This document shows, piece by piece, positions 8,554 to 16,405 of a stretch of 26,892 bases of DNA. The DNA comes from JABMRP01 sp964444795 (GTDB lineage: Bacteria; Planctomycetota; Planctomycetia; Pirellulales; Thermoguttaceae). Position 1 is the first letter of the stretch; every line of letters begins with the position of its first letter. The notes below the pieces were generated by a model. That model was not told where the DNA came from and did not search any database. It saw nothing but the letters and a program-made list of their open reading frames with translations. The position numbers were made by a program, and so were the translations under genes. The stretch covers positions 1-26,892 of the forward strand of contig CAYUIQ010000114.1 of the NCBI GenBank assembly GCA_964444795.1, given 5' to 3'.

Positions 8554-10509
8554 TCAATTCGTCGAATCGAGATACGGATCCTGGCCCATCTGTCGCTGCA
8601 TCTTCTTCCGCTCTTTCTCGAAGTACATCATCGTCTTGCGCTGGCGGAAATGGCGGCGTTCGATCTTCCGCTGCGCGACGCGGAACGTGCGTGGCGGCTG
8701 CTCGACGTCGCCCGGCGTAGCCTCGCCTTGCGCCTTGAACTTCCGCGACTTTTTCGGGCCGAATCCGGTCAGCAGGATCTCGTCGTCCAGGGCCAGATAC
8801 TGGCGGAAACTTCCCGGGTCGCCCTGCCGTCCGCAGCGCCCGACCAACTGCCGATCGATGCGGGCCGAGTCGTGCATTTCGGTGCAGATCACGTGCAGTC
8901 CACCCAGTTCCGCGACGCCTTCGCCCAGTTTGATGTCCGTTCCGCGGCCGGCCATGTTCGTCGACACGGTGACCTTGCCCAGGGCGCCGGCGCCGGCAAC
9001 GATCTCGGCTTCCGCCTCAACGTGGTTGGCGTTGAGCACCTGATGCTCGATTCCCACGGCCTCGAGCAGCGAGGAGAGGTGTTCCGATTTGTCGATCGAG
9101 CGGGTCCCGATCAGCAGCGGGCGTCCCTCGGCGTGCAGTTGGCAGATCTCCTCAACCATGGCCTCCCATTTGGCGCTCTCGCCGCCGAAGACCCGTTCGT
9201 CGAGGCGGCGCCGGATCGCCGGCCGGTTGGTCGGAATGGGAACGACCCGGCAGCGATAAATCTTGCGCAACTCGCGAGCCGAACTAGCCGCCGTGCCCGT
9301 CATTCCGGCCAGATTATCGTACCGCTGGAAGAAATCCTGGATCGTGATCCGCGCTGCCTGCCCGGTGGCCACCGTGACCTCGACGTCTTCCTTCGCTTCG
9401 ATCGACTGGTGAATGCCTTCGCGCCACTTGCGGCCTTCGGCCAACCGGCCCGTGAATTCGTCGACGATGACGATCTCGCCGTCGCGGACGACGTATTCCC
9501 GATCGAGCGAAAACGACCGATCGACCTTGATCGCCCGTTCGATGTATTGGTAGATGTTCACGTTTCCGACGGCGTCCATGGCCTCGGGCTTGGCCAGCGT
9601 GCGGATCTTCCGGCGTCCCTCGCGAGTCAGATCGACGGTCTTCTTCTCGTGGTCGTATTCGTAGTCTTCGTCCTCGACAAACTCGCCGGCCACCGTGGCG
9701 CTCCACTTGTAGCATTCCACGGCCAGCCGCTCTTCCTCGGTGGGCAGGGCGCTGATGATCAACGGGGTGCGGGCTTCGTCGATGAGGATGTTGTCGGCCT
9801 CGTCGATCAAGGCGAAATAGGCGTCTCGCTGGACCGGCTTCTCGTTTTGGACGGCCTTCCCTTTGCCCATCATGGCCCCGATTACGTCCGTCTGCCCTTC
9901 GTGAAGACGACGCAGCAAGAGGCGATCGCGAAGGAAATCGAACCCGAATTCCTTGGCCGTTCCGTAGGTGATATCGCACTCATACGACTTCCGCCGTTGC
10001 GGTTGCGGCATCTGCGATTCAACCACCCCGACAGTCAGTCCCAGCAACTTGAAAATCGGTTCCATCCACTGAGCATCGCGTCGGGCCAGGTAATCGTTGA
10101 CCGTGGCCAGTTGAGCTCCCTTGCCGGGCAGGGCAAACAGATAGAGCGGCAACGTGGCGGTGAGCGTCTTCCCCTCGCCCGTCTGCATTTCCACGATCGA
10201 CCGGTGAAACATGGCAATGCCGCCGAGCAACTGCACGTCGAAATGCCGCATGTCGATCGTCCGCCGCCCCGCTTCGCGTACCAACGCAAACCCCTCGACC
10301 AGAAGCCGCGAAAGCGGCTCCCCGCTTTTCGCGCGATAGCGCAGCGAAAGGCTTCGCTTGCGGATATCATAGTCGCTCAAAGGCTGCAACTCCGGCTCCA
10401 GCGCCGCAATCCGGGGGATCAACGACGCCCATCGGGCAAGACGCCGCCCTACCGGTCCCGCGCCAATCGTCGCCAGTCTCGCTCGAAGTCCCGTCGGAAT
10501 CGCACCCAC
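8554..10509 (-). CDS. Short SecA-like preprotein translocase ATPase
   Basis: The product has 651 residues, against about 850-900 for ordinary SecA. Present are Walker A (QTGEGKT, 109-115), the DEAD-like Walker B with following motif (LIDEADNILIDEARTPLII, 234-252), the TYGTAKEFGFDFLRD segment, the preprotein cross-linking domain and the second nucleotide-binding domain (MTGTAA, NMAGRGTDIKLG, GRCGRQGDPGS). The chain ends soon after the start of the helical scaffold (AQRKIERRHFRQRK), so the helical wing, the two-helix finger and the zinc-binding tail are absent. The coding sequence ends cleanly and shows no frameshift, so this looks like a shortened SecA paralogue, not a broken gene. In SecA, ATP hydrolysis drives proteins through SecYEG; this form may serve a special substrate set. 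A full-length SecA should be encoded elsewhere in the genome. Confidence 0.9.
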   Translation of the reverse strand: MGAIPTGLRARLATIGAGPVGRRLARWASLIPRIAALEPELQPLSDYDIRKRSLSLRYRAKSGEPLSRLLVEGFALVREAGRRTIDMRHFDVQLLGGIAMFHRSIVEMQTGEGKTLTATLPLYLFALPGKGAQLATVNDYLARRDAQWMEPIFKLLGLTVGVVESQMPQPQRRKSYECDITYGTAKEFGFDFLRDRLLLRRLHEGQTDVIGAMMGKGKAVQNEKPVQRDAYFALIDEADNILIDEARTPLIISALPTEEERLAVECYKWSATVAGEFVEDEDYEYDHEKKTVDLTREGRRKIRTLAKPEAMDAVGNVNIYQYIERAIKVDRSFSLDREYVVRDGEIVIVDEFTGRLAEGRKWREGIHQSIEAKEDVEVTVATGQAARITIQDFFQRYDNLAGMTGTAASSARELRKIYRCRVVPIPTNRPAIRRRLDERVFGGESAKWEAMVEEICQLHAEGRPLLIGTRSIDKSEHLSSLLEAVGIEHQVLNANHVEAEAEIVAGAGALGKVTVSTNMAGRGTDIKLGEGVAELGGLHVICTEMHDSARIDRQLVGRCGRQGDPGSFRQYLALDDEILLTGFGPKKSRKFKAQGEATPGDVEQPPRTFRVAQRKIERRHFRQRKTMMYFEKERKKMQRQMGQDPYLDSTN

Positions 10510-10729
10510 GTGGTTGGTTCCTCTCTTGCCTCTCGCTCCTGGAGCGTCTCTGGGGCCTCCCTACCCGTCACTTGATCCGCGACAGCGGAGGAAATCCGGG
10601 CCGGGCGAACCTTGTCTTAAGGCAAGTATACCGCGCGGCTGGAGCTTGGGGAGAGCGACGCACCGGGCAGGCGGAAACATTGTTCCCCGGATCTCCGCGG
10701 AAAGACGCTTGTGCGCGGCCGCCGGGCGC

Positions 10730-11767
10730 TCACGAATCGAGCCGTTTCAGCGAACTCACGTCGTACTCCGGCGCAACACCGGTCGGACCGTCTTCTCGAT
10801 CCGCGGGCTGCCCCCTAACCTCGACGAAATCGCCCCGCTCACATCCGCCAAGTGCCGACGCATCGGACAATACGACGCTGCCGCCATGCTCGTCGGTCGC
10901 CCCATCGATGGGGATGTATCGCAACTTCCAACGTTTCTTGACCGGCGAGTACTCCAACTTCCCCCGGAGCCAGCCATACTGGGAGTCGTAGCCGTATCGA
11001 GCGCTTTCGTCCGCCGTTTCCGTGGCGTTGTCCAACGGCGAATCGATCACCACCGGCGTTTCCAACGAAGCGAAACGCACCTCGGTTGGCAGGCTATCAG
11101 CCTCAGCGGTCGCCGAGGCAAGCTGTATGCCGCCCTTCTGGGGGGGTGATCCGGGAGATTCCGGGATCGCTCGCCCATTGGGCAAGTCCACAATATCGAC
11201 AACGCCCTCTACCCGGTCCGGAGCCCCGGCAACGTGCGATTCGGAGCGGCTCGGTCGATGGGCGGCCAGCACGGCGGTCGGCTCGACGATGCGTATCGTG
11301 GGCTCACGGGGGCGTATCGTGAGCTCACCGGGGACCGCCGGTCGGTCGGTTGCCGCGGCGCTGGAAGCGGCAACCTGGCCAACCGGCGACTCCGGTGAGG
11401 GTGAGTTCGGTTCGAGTCCTCTCTGAAGCGGCCGACTGTCGCCATGTTGGACCAACGGCGCCGAACGCGATTCGGCGCGACTGCTCTTCAGCGGCTGCAG
11501 GCCGTCCGCGGGAGCGAACGTTTGCGGGCTGGTCGGGTTGATTTGCCCGGCGCCGCCCGTTCCCTGCATAGCGCCCGGCCGTAGCGAACCATCATAACTC
11601 GGATCGGACGGCGCGGTTTGGATCGGCGGCTGGGAGTAGCAACCTGTTGCCGGTGGTACAACCCGAGTGCGCCCCCAAAATGGGTCGACGTTGCTGCATC
11701 GGTCGGCACACCCGCCGACGGCGTAGAGGCTGCAGACGGCCACAGCCAGCGCGGCAAAACGTCTCAT
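10730..11767 (-). CDS. Lipoprotein with low-complexity middle and conserved C-terminal domain
   Basis: The product has 345 residues. The N-terminus MRRFAALAVAVCSLYAVGGC is a lipoprotein signal with lipobox VGGC, giving a lipidated Cys20. Residues 21-250 are Pro/Ser/Ala-rich and probably disordered. A compact C-terminal region (about 255-330) with YGYDSQYGWLRGKLEYSP, KKRWKLRYIPIDG and VVLSDASALGGCERGDFVEVRG looks folded and beta-rich. I recall similar C-termini in planctomycete lipoproteins but cannot name a family. An AGGTGGAAAGGAA stretch upstream of the ATG can act as ribosome binding site. Neighbours on the same strand are another secreted protein upstream and the SecA-like gene downstream, separated by a 220-base gap in which I see no gene. 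Confidence 0.78.
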   Translation of the reverse strand: MRRFAALAVAVCSLYAVGGCADRCSNVDPFWGRTRVVPPATGCYSQPPIQTAPSDPSYDGSLRPGAMQGTGGAGQINPTSPQTFAPADGLQPLKSSRAESRSAPLVQHGDSRPLQRGLEPNSPSPESPVGQVAASSAAATDRPAVPGELTIRPREPTIRIVEPTAVLAAHRPSRSESHVAGAPDRVEGVVDIVDLPNGRAIPESPGSPPQKGGIQLASATAEADSLPTEVRFASLETPVVIDSPLDNATETADESARYGYDSQYGWLRGKLEYSPVKKRWKLRYIPIDGATDEHGGSVVLSDASALGGCERGDFVEVRGQPADREDGPTGVAPEYDVSSLKRLDS

Positions 11768-11918
11768 CAGGCAGATTCCTTTCCACCTTAGGAGGATGTG
11801 GCAGCGAGGAGATACGAGAAGAGAAATACGGCAGCGATAGATTACCGATTTCTCGGCCTGTGTCCAGACCGATTCTCAGCGGCCCGCAGCGAATCTCAAC
11901 GCGCAATCCCTCGGCCGC

Positions 11919-12368
11919 CTACGGCCAGCGACGATCGTCGGCCAGGTACTCCGCTGCGGAGGGGTTTGCTCCGGACGGGTCGCGGTAGTATGGGTTGACG
12001 ATTCGCCGTGGCGTCTGCGTCACCAGATCCCGAGATGCTGCCTTCGTCACATTGCGGGGAACGAATTGGTTGCGAATCGTGACCGGCGCCGCTGGACCCA
12101 CATTAGGGGTGCGTGTGCCCACCGGATAGGCGAACGGGCTGTAGCCGTACGTACGCGCCACGGGAGCATCCTTATAATACACCGGCGGGTGGACGGAGAA
12201 GTAAGGAAGGCGCTCTTTCTGGTAGAAGTTGGGCGAAAACCAGAGGCCCGCCGCTCCAGGCCCCCATCCCCACGACGACGCCCCGCTGTCTTGCGCGGAA
12301 GCAGCGCCCGGAAGAACAACAAACAGGCCTACGCACATGACTGCGGTCGCTACGATTTTTCTTGTCAT
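11919..12368 (-). CDS. Small secreted planctomycete protein (PYFSVHPPVYY type)
   Basis: The product has 149 residues with a clear signal peptide (about 1-25, ending GAASA before QDSG). The mature chain is rich in Tyr, Pro and aromatic residues, with RLPYFSVHPPVYYKDAPVAR and TYGYSPFAYPVGTRTP. I recognise this pattern from small secreted proteins that recur in planctomycete genomes; the function is unknown. The last part (NPYYRDPSGANPSAAEYL) is hydrophilic. The lipoprotein gene lies 151 bases downstream on the same strand. Upstream, an imperfect AT-rich stretch (12369-12440) is the likely promoter region but I could not fix a convincing -35/-10 pair. Confidence 0.78.
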   Translation of the reverse strand: MTRKIVATAVMCVGLFVVLPGAASAQDSGASSWGWGPGAAGLWFSPNFYQKERLPYFSVHPPVYYKDAPVARTYGYSPFAYPVGTRTPNVGPAAPVTIRNQFVPRNVTKAASRDLVTQTPRRIVNPYYRDPSGANPSAAEYLADDRRWP

Positions 12369-12714
12369 CGATATCTTCCCAGTTAGTCTATATTGCGGAC
12401 ACTACCTATTATTCCAGACTAATCTATCTTTCCTTTATTGCAACCCGAAAAATCCGTAGGACCGGAAAAACCGTGTCGCGCCGCTGGGCAGGATTATTCA
12501 TCGGTTTGTAGCTACGTTCGCCAGAACGTGGTTCTCAGCCAAGGGTTACGGCCACGTTCTGGCGAACGTAGCTACGACAGTGTGTCATGCGATTGCGAGA
12601 GGCATGAATAGACTGGGCTGGGCGATGGCTTCTCCTTCCCGTATCGGGGGGCGAAGTGCCGCCAGGAAGAGGGTCGCCAGTTGCCATGACGAGAAGAACG
12701 GTGCTCTACCGTTG
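12369..12714. other. Intergenic region with REP-like palindrome
   Basis: These 346 bases hold no gene I can support. They contain the 5' region of the small secreted protein gene (with a 7-bp inverted repeat at 12383-12389 and 12416-12422), an AT-richer stretch at about 12400-12470, the perfect long palindrome at 12508-12575, and about 140 bases after it with no recognisable signal before the lipoprotein gene end. Open frames here lack signal peptides or family motifs. Confidence 0.6.
12508..12575. repeat. Perfect 24-bp inverted repeat, REP-like
   Basis: The left arm (12508-12531) begins GTAGCTACGTTCGCCAGAAC and the right arm (12552-12575) is its exact reverse complement over all 24 bases, separated by a 20-base loop. 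It stands between two same-strand genes and has no T-tract on either side, so it is not a typical intrinsic terminator. Length and perfection suggest a REP/MITE-type dispersed element or a very stable RNA hairpin. Only one copy is in this window. Confidence 0.9.
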
Positions 12715-12936
12715 TCAGGGCGAGTCCTGCTTCGCTGGAGTCTCGTCGTCGGCGGCGGCTGTTGGTGTATCCAGCGGGGAATCCAGTTGGGGGGGGGCGT
12801 AAGGCTCTTCGGCGCCGGGAATCTTCGACGGGTCGATGACGAGCGTTCCCAGCTCCTCGTCGGAAACGGCCGGACCACACCCGACCACGGCCAAACAGAC
12901 CGTTAACGCGCCAAGCCATCTTTCTGCGGAGCCCAT
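12715..12936 (-). CDS. Small lipoprotein, 73 residues
   Basis: The chosen start is the ATG whose first base is 12936; an in-frame extension upstream to 13095 has no signal peptide at its start and runs into the queG gene. The product begins MGSAERWLGALTVCLAVVGC, a lipoprotein signal with lipobox VVGC. The mature part is acidic and Pro-rich: EELGTLVIDPSKIPGAEEPY and a tail with DSPLDTPTAAADDETPAKQ. The EELGT...P.KIPGA pattern is one I associate with tiny planctomycete lipoproteins of unknown role. It diverges from queG, and a plausible promoter lies at 13034-13062. Probably expressed alone. Confidence 0.75.
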   Translation of the reverse strand: MGSAERWLGALTVCLAVVGCGPAVSDEELGTLVIDPSKIPGAEEPYAPPQLDSPLDTPTAAADDETPAKQDSP

Positions 12937-13033
12937 CGCACGGCCTTTCAAAACACAGTTGTCAAAAAAAGCGGTTCGCTGCCCGACTGCCGGCGCGATC
13001 CCTCGGCACCCGGCGGCCGTTGCCATACAATTC

Positions 13034-13062
13034 AGTGTACCGCAATCGTCGGCTCGTGACAA
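13034..13062 (-). promoter_or_regulatory. Sigma-70-like promoter for the small lipoprotein gene
   Basis: On the - strand, TTGTCA (13062-13057) is a 5/6 match to the -35 box and TACACT (13039-13034) a 4/6 match to the -10 box, with a 17-base spacer. Transcription would start near 13027, giving a leader of about 90 bases. The -35 box lies only 10 bases upstream of the queG start codon on the other strand, so the two divergent transcription units share this short region. Confidence 0.45.
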
Positions 13063-13072
13063 AAGGCGCCGG

Positions 13073-14104
13073 ATGACTACCCCCTCGATTACCACCCAAT
13101 TGAAAGCGGAGGCTCGGCGCCGGGGGTTCGATCTGGCCGGAGTATGCCCGGCCGTGACGCCGCCGGATCTGGATCGGTTCGATCAATGGCTCGGTGCCGG
13201 GTATGCGGGCACGATGGGCTATCTGCCGGATCGAGCCCGGGCCTACCGTCACCCACGGCACGTGCTGGGCGGAGTCCGTGGTATTCTGATGCTGGCGGTG
13301 AACTACCGCACCGAAGAGCCGAGAAACCCCGAGCCGGGGCGGGGGTCCATCTCTCGTTATGCCTGGGGAGACGACTACCACGATTTGATCCGCGATCGTC
13401 TGCACGATCTGGCCGACTTCCATCGCGAGTTGCTTCCCGGCGTGCCGGTTCGGGGAGTTGTCGATACGGCACCCCTGTTGGAACGTACCTTCGCGCGGCT
13501 TGCCGGACTGGGGTGGATCGGCAAGAATACGATGCTGTTGAATCGGCAATTGGGCAGTTGGTTCTTCCTTGCGGCTCTGCTCAGCGGCGCGGAATTGGAG
13601 CCGGACGAGCCGTATCTTGCCGATCACTGTGGTTCGTGCCGTGCGTGCCTCGACGCTTGCCCCACCGGTGCGTTGCTCGGCGACGGCCGGTTGGACGCGC
13701 GGCGGTGCGTCAGTTATTTGACCATCGAGCTGCGCGACTCCATACCGGCCGATCTTCACCCGGGCGTCGGCGACCGGCTGTTCGGATGCGATGTGTGCCA
13801 GGACGTGTGCCCTTGGAATCGACGGACGCCGGTGACGGAGGAGCCGAGTCTTCGGCCTAAGGCATCGGGAACCGACATGGACCTGGCGGCCCTATTTGAT
13901 CTCGACGACGCGGCATTCCGGCAACGATTTCGCCAGTCGCCCCTTTGGCGCGCCCGGCGTGGCGGACTGCTTCGCAACGCGGCAATCGTGCTGGCCAACC
14001 GGCCGTGCGCGAGCGGGCAACTCGCGTTGGCCAAAGGTCTTGAGGATCCCGATCCGCTGGTTCGTGAGGCCTGCGCCCGGGCGCTAGATGAACTTCGAGC
14101 TTAG
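13073..14104 (+). CDS. queG: Epoxyqueuosine reductase QueG
   Basis: The product has 343 residues, normal for this family. The start is the ATG at 13073 (MTTPSITTQLKAEARRRGFDLAGV); in-frame codons further upstream would run through the divergent lipoprotein gene and lack family similarity. QueG reduces epoxyqueuosine to queuosine in the wobble position of GUN-anticodon tRNAs, using cobalamin and two 4Fe-4S clusters in the cytoplasm. The cluster ligands are visible as CGSCRACLDACPTGAL (Cys186, 189, 192, 196) and CDVCQDVCPWNR (Cys239, 242, 246), with Cys212 between them. The N-terminal cobalamin-binding half contains VRGVVDTAPLLER with the conserved acid Asp131, and GWIGKNTMLL. The C-terminus (about 275-343) has HEAT-like helices. 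No other queuosine gene is nearby. Confidence 0.95.
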   Translation: MTTPSITTQLKAEARRRGFDLAGVCPAVTPPDLDRFDQWLGAGYAGTMGYLPDRARAYRHPRHVLGGVRGILMLAVNYRTEEPRNPEPGRGSISRYAWGDDYHDLIRDRLHDLADFHRELLPGVPVRGVVDTAPLLERTFARLAGLGWIGKNTMLLNRQLGSWFFLAALLSGAELEPDEPYLADHCGSCRACLDACPTGALLGDGRLDARRCVSYLTIELRDSIPADLHPGVGDRLFGCDVCQDVCPWNRRTPVTEEPSLRPKASGTDMDLAALFDLDDAAFRQRFRQSPLWRARRGGLLRNAAIVLANRPCASGQLALAKGLEDPDPLVREACARALDELRA

Positions 14105-14122
14105 CAGCGACCACACAAGAAA

Positions 14123-14154
14123 CCGGATCCACCAACGAAGGTCGGCGGGTCCGG
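14123..14154. terminator. Hairpin between convergent genes
   Basis: An 11-bp stem (14123-14133 with 14144-14154, two G-U pairs) encloses a 10-base loop in the 77 bases between the ends of queG and the HDOD gene. No T-tract follows on either strand, so it is only a candidate bidirectional terminator. Confidence 0.35.
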
Positions 14155-14181
14155 CGACTGTGGGACGTTTCGGCGGAAGGG

Positions 14182-15108
14182 CTACTCGGCCTCGATAGCA
14201 GCTACTTCGTTGTACGTGTCGGCCAACGAGGTCTCCGGTGGGGTGATGCGTAGTAAGGGGGCGATGTCGTCGAACTCCCGATCGACCCGGACGAGTAGTT
14301 CGGCGGCCGAGGGTCCGCTGGCCGGACGGGCCTGCTCGTAGTAGCTCTCGAATTGGCTGTATTCCGCCCAACCCGGATCGCTGGCGTTGGGCAGCAAGGC
14401 CGACATGGCCACGGCCAGCTTGCCCGGCTCGCTGTCGGCGTGGTGAACCAACTCGTTGACGGTGAGGTGGTCTTCGATCAGGGTCGCGAACCCCTCGGGA
14501 AGTTCCCACTGGCGGGCCATGATTCCGGCGGCTTCGGCGTGGTTCCATCCGAATACATGCTCCTCCAAGCGAGAAAGTCGCACCCGGCAGTTGCTGTCCG
14601 AGCGCGCACCGAACAGAGTATCATAAGCCTCGGGCACTTCTTTGGCCAACAACGGCACGGCCATGTCTTGTAGCAGGGCAGCGGCAAACGGCTCCTCGGC
14701 TTCCTTTAATCCCAGCGTCTTGCCCATCGCCCGGGCAAACAGGCCGCGACGCAGCGAGTCCTGCCAGAGCTTTTTGAGTTCAAACGGGCCGCACTTGGGG
14801 TCGGGGATCATGCCAAACACGGCGGTGTAGAGTACGAAATTTTTAATCGCCCGCATGCCAACCAGCGTGATCGCCTGTTTGATGTTGGTGATTTCGTGCC
14901 TTAGACCGAAATACGACGAGTTGACGAAGCGGAGTACTTGTACGGTGAGTCCCGGGTCGGCTTCGATCGGAATGGCGAACTCCGCCGGTCCCGCGGTCGG
15001 GTCCTGCGAAACCGACAAGAGGCTGACGGCGCTCTGGGGCATTGCCGGGAGTTGATCGGCAGTCAGCAGTGAATGCAAATCGACGGACGGAAATTCCGGT
15101 GGAGTCAT
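14182..15108 (-). CDS. HDOD domain protein
   Basis: The chosen start is the ATG at 15108 (MTPPEFPSVDLHSLL), giving 308 residues; the frame stays open for another 243 bases upstream but that part resembles intergenic repeat sequence. Residues about 12-215 form an HDOD domain: LPAMPQSAVSLLSVSQDP, then DPGLTVQVLRFVNSSYFG (51-68) and NIKQAITLVGMRAIKNFVL (75-93), and later HVFGWNHAEAAGIMARQWELPE. HDOD domains descend from HD phosphohydrolases but lack the metal-binding His-Asp pairs and act in signalling. No GGDEF, EAL or receiver domain is attached. The C-terminal about 70 residues have no known motif. It converges with queG and diverges from the membrane-system locus. Confidence 0.88.
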   Translation of the reverse strand: MTPPEFPSVDLHSLLTADQLPAMPQSAVSLLSVSQDPTAGPAEFAIPIEADPGLTVQVLRFVNSSYFGLRHEITNIKQAITLVGMRAIKNFVLYTAVFGMIPDPKCGPFELKKLWQDSLRRGLFARAMGKTLGLKEAEEPFAAALLQDMAVPLLAKEVPEAYDTLFGARSDSNCRVRLSRLEEHVFGWNHAEAAGIMARQWELPEGFATLIEDHLTVNELVHHADSEPGKLAVAMSALLPNASDPGWAEYSQFESYYEQARPASGPSAAELLVRVDREFDDIAPLLRITPPETSLADTYNEVAAIEAE

Positions 15109-15286
15109 GGTCGTTGCGACCTCGTTACTCAAGAGGGTGGAACCCGGTAAACGGCGTACGCACGCGGAGGCAAACCGTACCACCAGCACAAGCCCCTTCA
15201 ACCGAAAGAGTAGGTCACAAAGGGGCGTCTGGCAAATCGGCCGGGGGGCGGCGGGCCGGAATGATCCCGACCCCAATTTACACCCA

Positions 15287-15310
15287 CCAATGGCCAATTT
15301 GCAGCCTTCC
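15287..15310. repeat. Dispersed repeat, copy 1
   Basis: The 24 bases beginning CCAATGGCCAATTTGCA recur at 19031-19054 with two differences. Both copies are preceded within about 40 bases by an ATCCCGACCCC stretch, so the shared unit is larger than the core. Both lie just upstream of genes of the same locus. Confidence 0.7.
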
Positions 15311-15337
15311 GTCCGCCGGGGCCCGCCGGGCGTGTCC

Positions 15338-15367
15338 TTGCAGCCTCCCACCCACTCGTTGTATAAT
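15338..15367 (+). promoter_or_regulatory. Promoter candidate for the membrane-system locus
   Basis: A perfect -10 box TATAAT (15362-15367) lies 18 bases after a weak -35 box TTGCAG (15338-15343, 3/6). It is placed about 95 bases ahead of the first gene of the locus and is the best promoter-like sequence in this intergenic region. Confidence 0.45.
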
Positions 15368-15461
15368 GCAACGTTGGTCTAATTGCGCTGACCGCTATGC
15401 TCGTTACCGAGTTTCCGACCGGTCAAGAGCGACGATACTGGGTCTTCGGCGGTCTCGGGTG

Positions 15462-15938
15462 ATGACGAACGCGGAAAAGACGAAGGCGGAGCAGATGAAC
15501 GATTCGGCGGGAGAACTGACGTGGCGAGCGCATCCCGCCCGGCAGCGCCCCGGCGCGGCGGTGTTTGCCGCCCTGGCCGTCGGCGCGACGGCCGGTGCTT
15601 GTTGGCTGGCTGGCGGTCCCTGGTGGGGCTTGGGGGCGGTGGTCGTGATGGTGGCCTCGCTCAGCCGCTTCTTCTTTCCCAGCCGTTTCGCCATCGATGG
15701 CCGTGGGGTGACCGCCTCGTACTTGTTCGGCAGCCGGCATTTCGACTGGTCGCGGATCCGGCGGTTCCGGTACGACCGGTTCGGTGTCTACTTGTCGACC
15801 CGCGGCCGGCAATCCCGCCTGGACGCTTATCGGGGCATGCATTTGCTCTTCGGCACCGCCGGCGACGATGTCTTGCGGTGCGTCCGCGCGCACATGCGCT
15901 CGATCGCTGCCACAACCGCCCGCGGAGAAAGCGAATGA
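15462..15938 (+). CDS. Small membrane protein with PH-like domain
   Basis: With the ATG at 15462 the product has 158 residues; an ATG at 15495 (MNDSAGELTW, preceded by GGCGGAG) would give 147 and may be the real start. Two hydrophobic segments follow (FAALAVGATAGACWLA and WWGLGAVVVMVASLSRFFF), then a cytoplasmic domain FAIDGRGVTASYLFGSRHFDWSRIRRF and DAYRGMHLLFGT, which resembles bacterial PH-like domains appended to two TM helices. It overlaps the next gene by 4 bp (ATGA). I recall similar small proteins encoded at the head of MutL-like/DUF6754 loci, which I cannot verify here. The role is unknown; membrane anchoring or sensing is possible. Confidence 0.75.
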   Translation: MTNAEKTKAEQMNDSAGELTWRAHPARQRPGAAVFAALAVGATAGACWLAGGPWWGLGAVVVMVASLSRFFFPSRFAIDGRGVTASYLFGSRHFDWSRIRRFRYDRFGVYLSTRGRQSRLDAYRGMHLLFGTAGDDVLRCVRAHMRSIAATTARGESE

Positions 15939-16339
15939 AGTGGTTTCGGCATGCCTTTGCCGTGAACTCCGACCCCTCGGGCGAGCCGACCGAAGGCCAG
16001 CGCGCCGTGGCCGATCGCGTTTGTCGAGCGGTCGTCCGCCGACGGATGGCTACGCCGGCGCTGATGTTGCTGGAAATGTGCCGGCCGTTGAACTATCTAT
16101 CGGCCCAATTGATGCACTTCTTCGGACCCGTCGCCACGGTCCTGCTCGATCGCCGGGCGTATGGCGAGTTTGCGACCTTTCTGGAACGGCGCAGCTCGGT
16201 CGACTACCTGTGCCGGCGCATCGAAGCCCTCGAAGCCGAGGCCGATCAGCCGGCGGCGCCGGAAGACGGGCCGTCGTGCGATTCCCCTGCCGAAGGCGCG
16301 TCGCCGGCCAGCGATTCTTCCGCCGACGGTTTGCCATGA
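15935..16339 (+). CDS. Conserved hypothetical protein, 134 residues
   Basis: The start is the ATG in the ATGA overlap with the previous gene (MKWFRHAFAV). No signal peptide is present. The core (about 20-105) is helical, with RAVADRVCRAVVRRRMATPALMLLEMCRPLNYL and FATFLERRSSVDYLCRRIEALEAEA; the last 30 residues are acidic, Ser/Pro-rich and probably disordered. The helix with RPLNYLSAQLMHFFGPVATVLL is hydrophobic enough to lie at or in the membrane. Gene overlap with the PH-like membrane protein indicates joint function. The family is not named by me. Confidence 0.75.
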   Translation: MKWFRHAFAVNSDPSGEPTEGQRAVADRVCRAVVRRRMATPALMLLEMCRPLNYLSAQLMHFFGPVATVLLDRRAYGEFATFLERRSSVDYLCRRIEALEAEADQPAAPEDGPSCDSPAEGASPASDSSADGLP

Positions 16340-16405
16340 ACCGCCCTACCCTGCCCCGCTGCCCGCTGCCCCGCTGCAACGACAACCAACGTTTGAATTA
16401 GGACG

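Larger units (their letters stand above)
15109..15461. other. Divergent intergenic region
   Basis: These 353 bases separate the HDOD gene (-) from the membrane-system locus (+). They contain a dispersed repeat copy (15287-15310), a promoter candidate with a perfect TATAAT (15338-15367) and a leader of about 95 bases. No gene is supported here; the reading frames on both strands lack motifs and start signals. Confidence 0.6.

Noticed and set aside
8302..10575. Long + strand open frame of 757 codons opposite the SecA-like gene
   Set aside because: It overlaps a complete SecA-like gene on the - strand and another gene (8237-8539) in a different frame; it has no motif of its own.
12383..12422. 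7-bp inverted repeat TTAGTCT/AGACTAA upstream of the small secreted protein
   Set aside because: Arms are short with a 26-base gap in AT-rich DNA, so it could easily arise by chance; no operator is claimed.
12580..12906. + strand open frame of 108 codons opposite the small lipoprotein
   Set aside because: The - strand frame has a lipoprotein signal and a conserved-looking mature part; the + strand product has no signal, motif or ribosome binding site.
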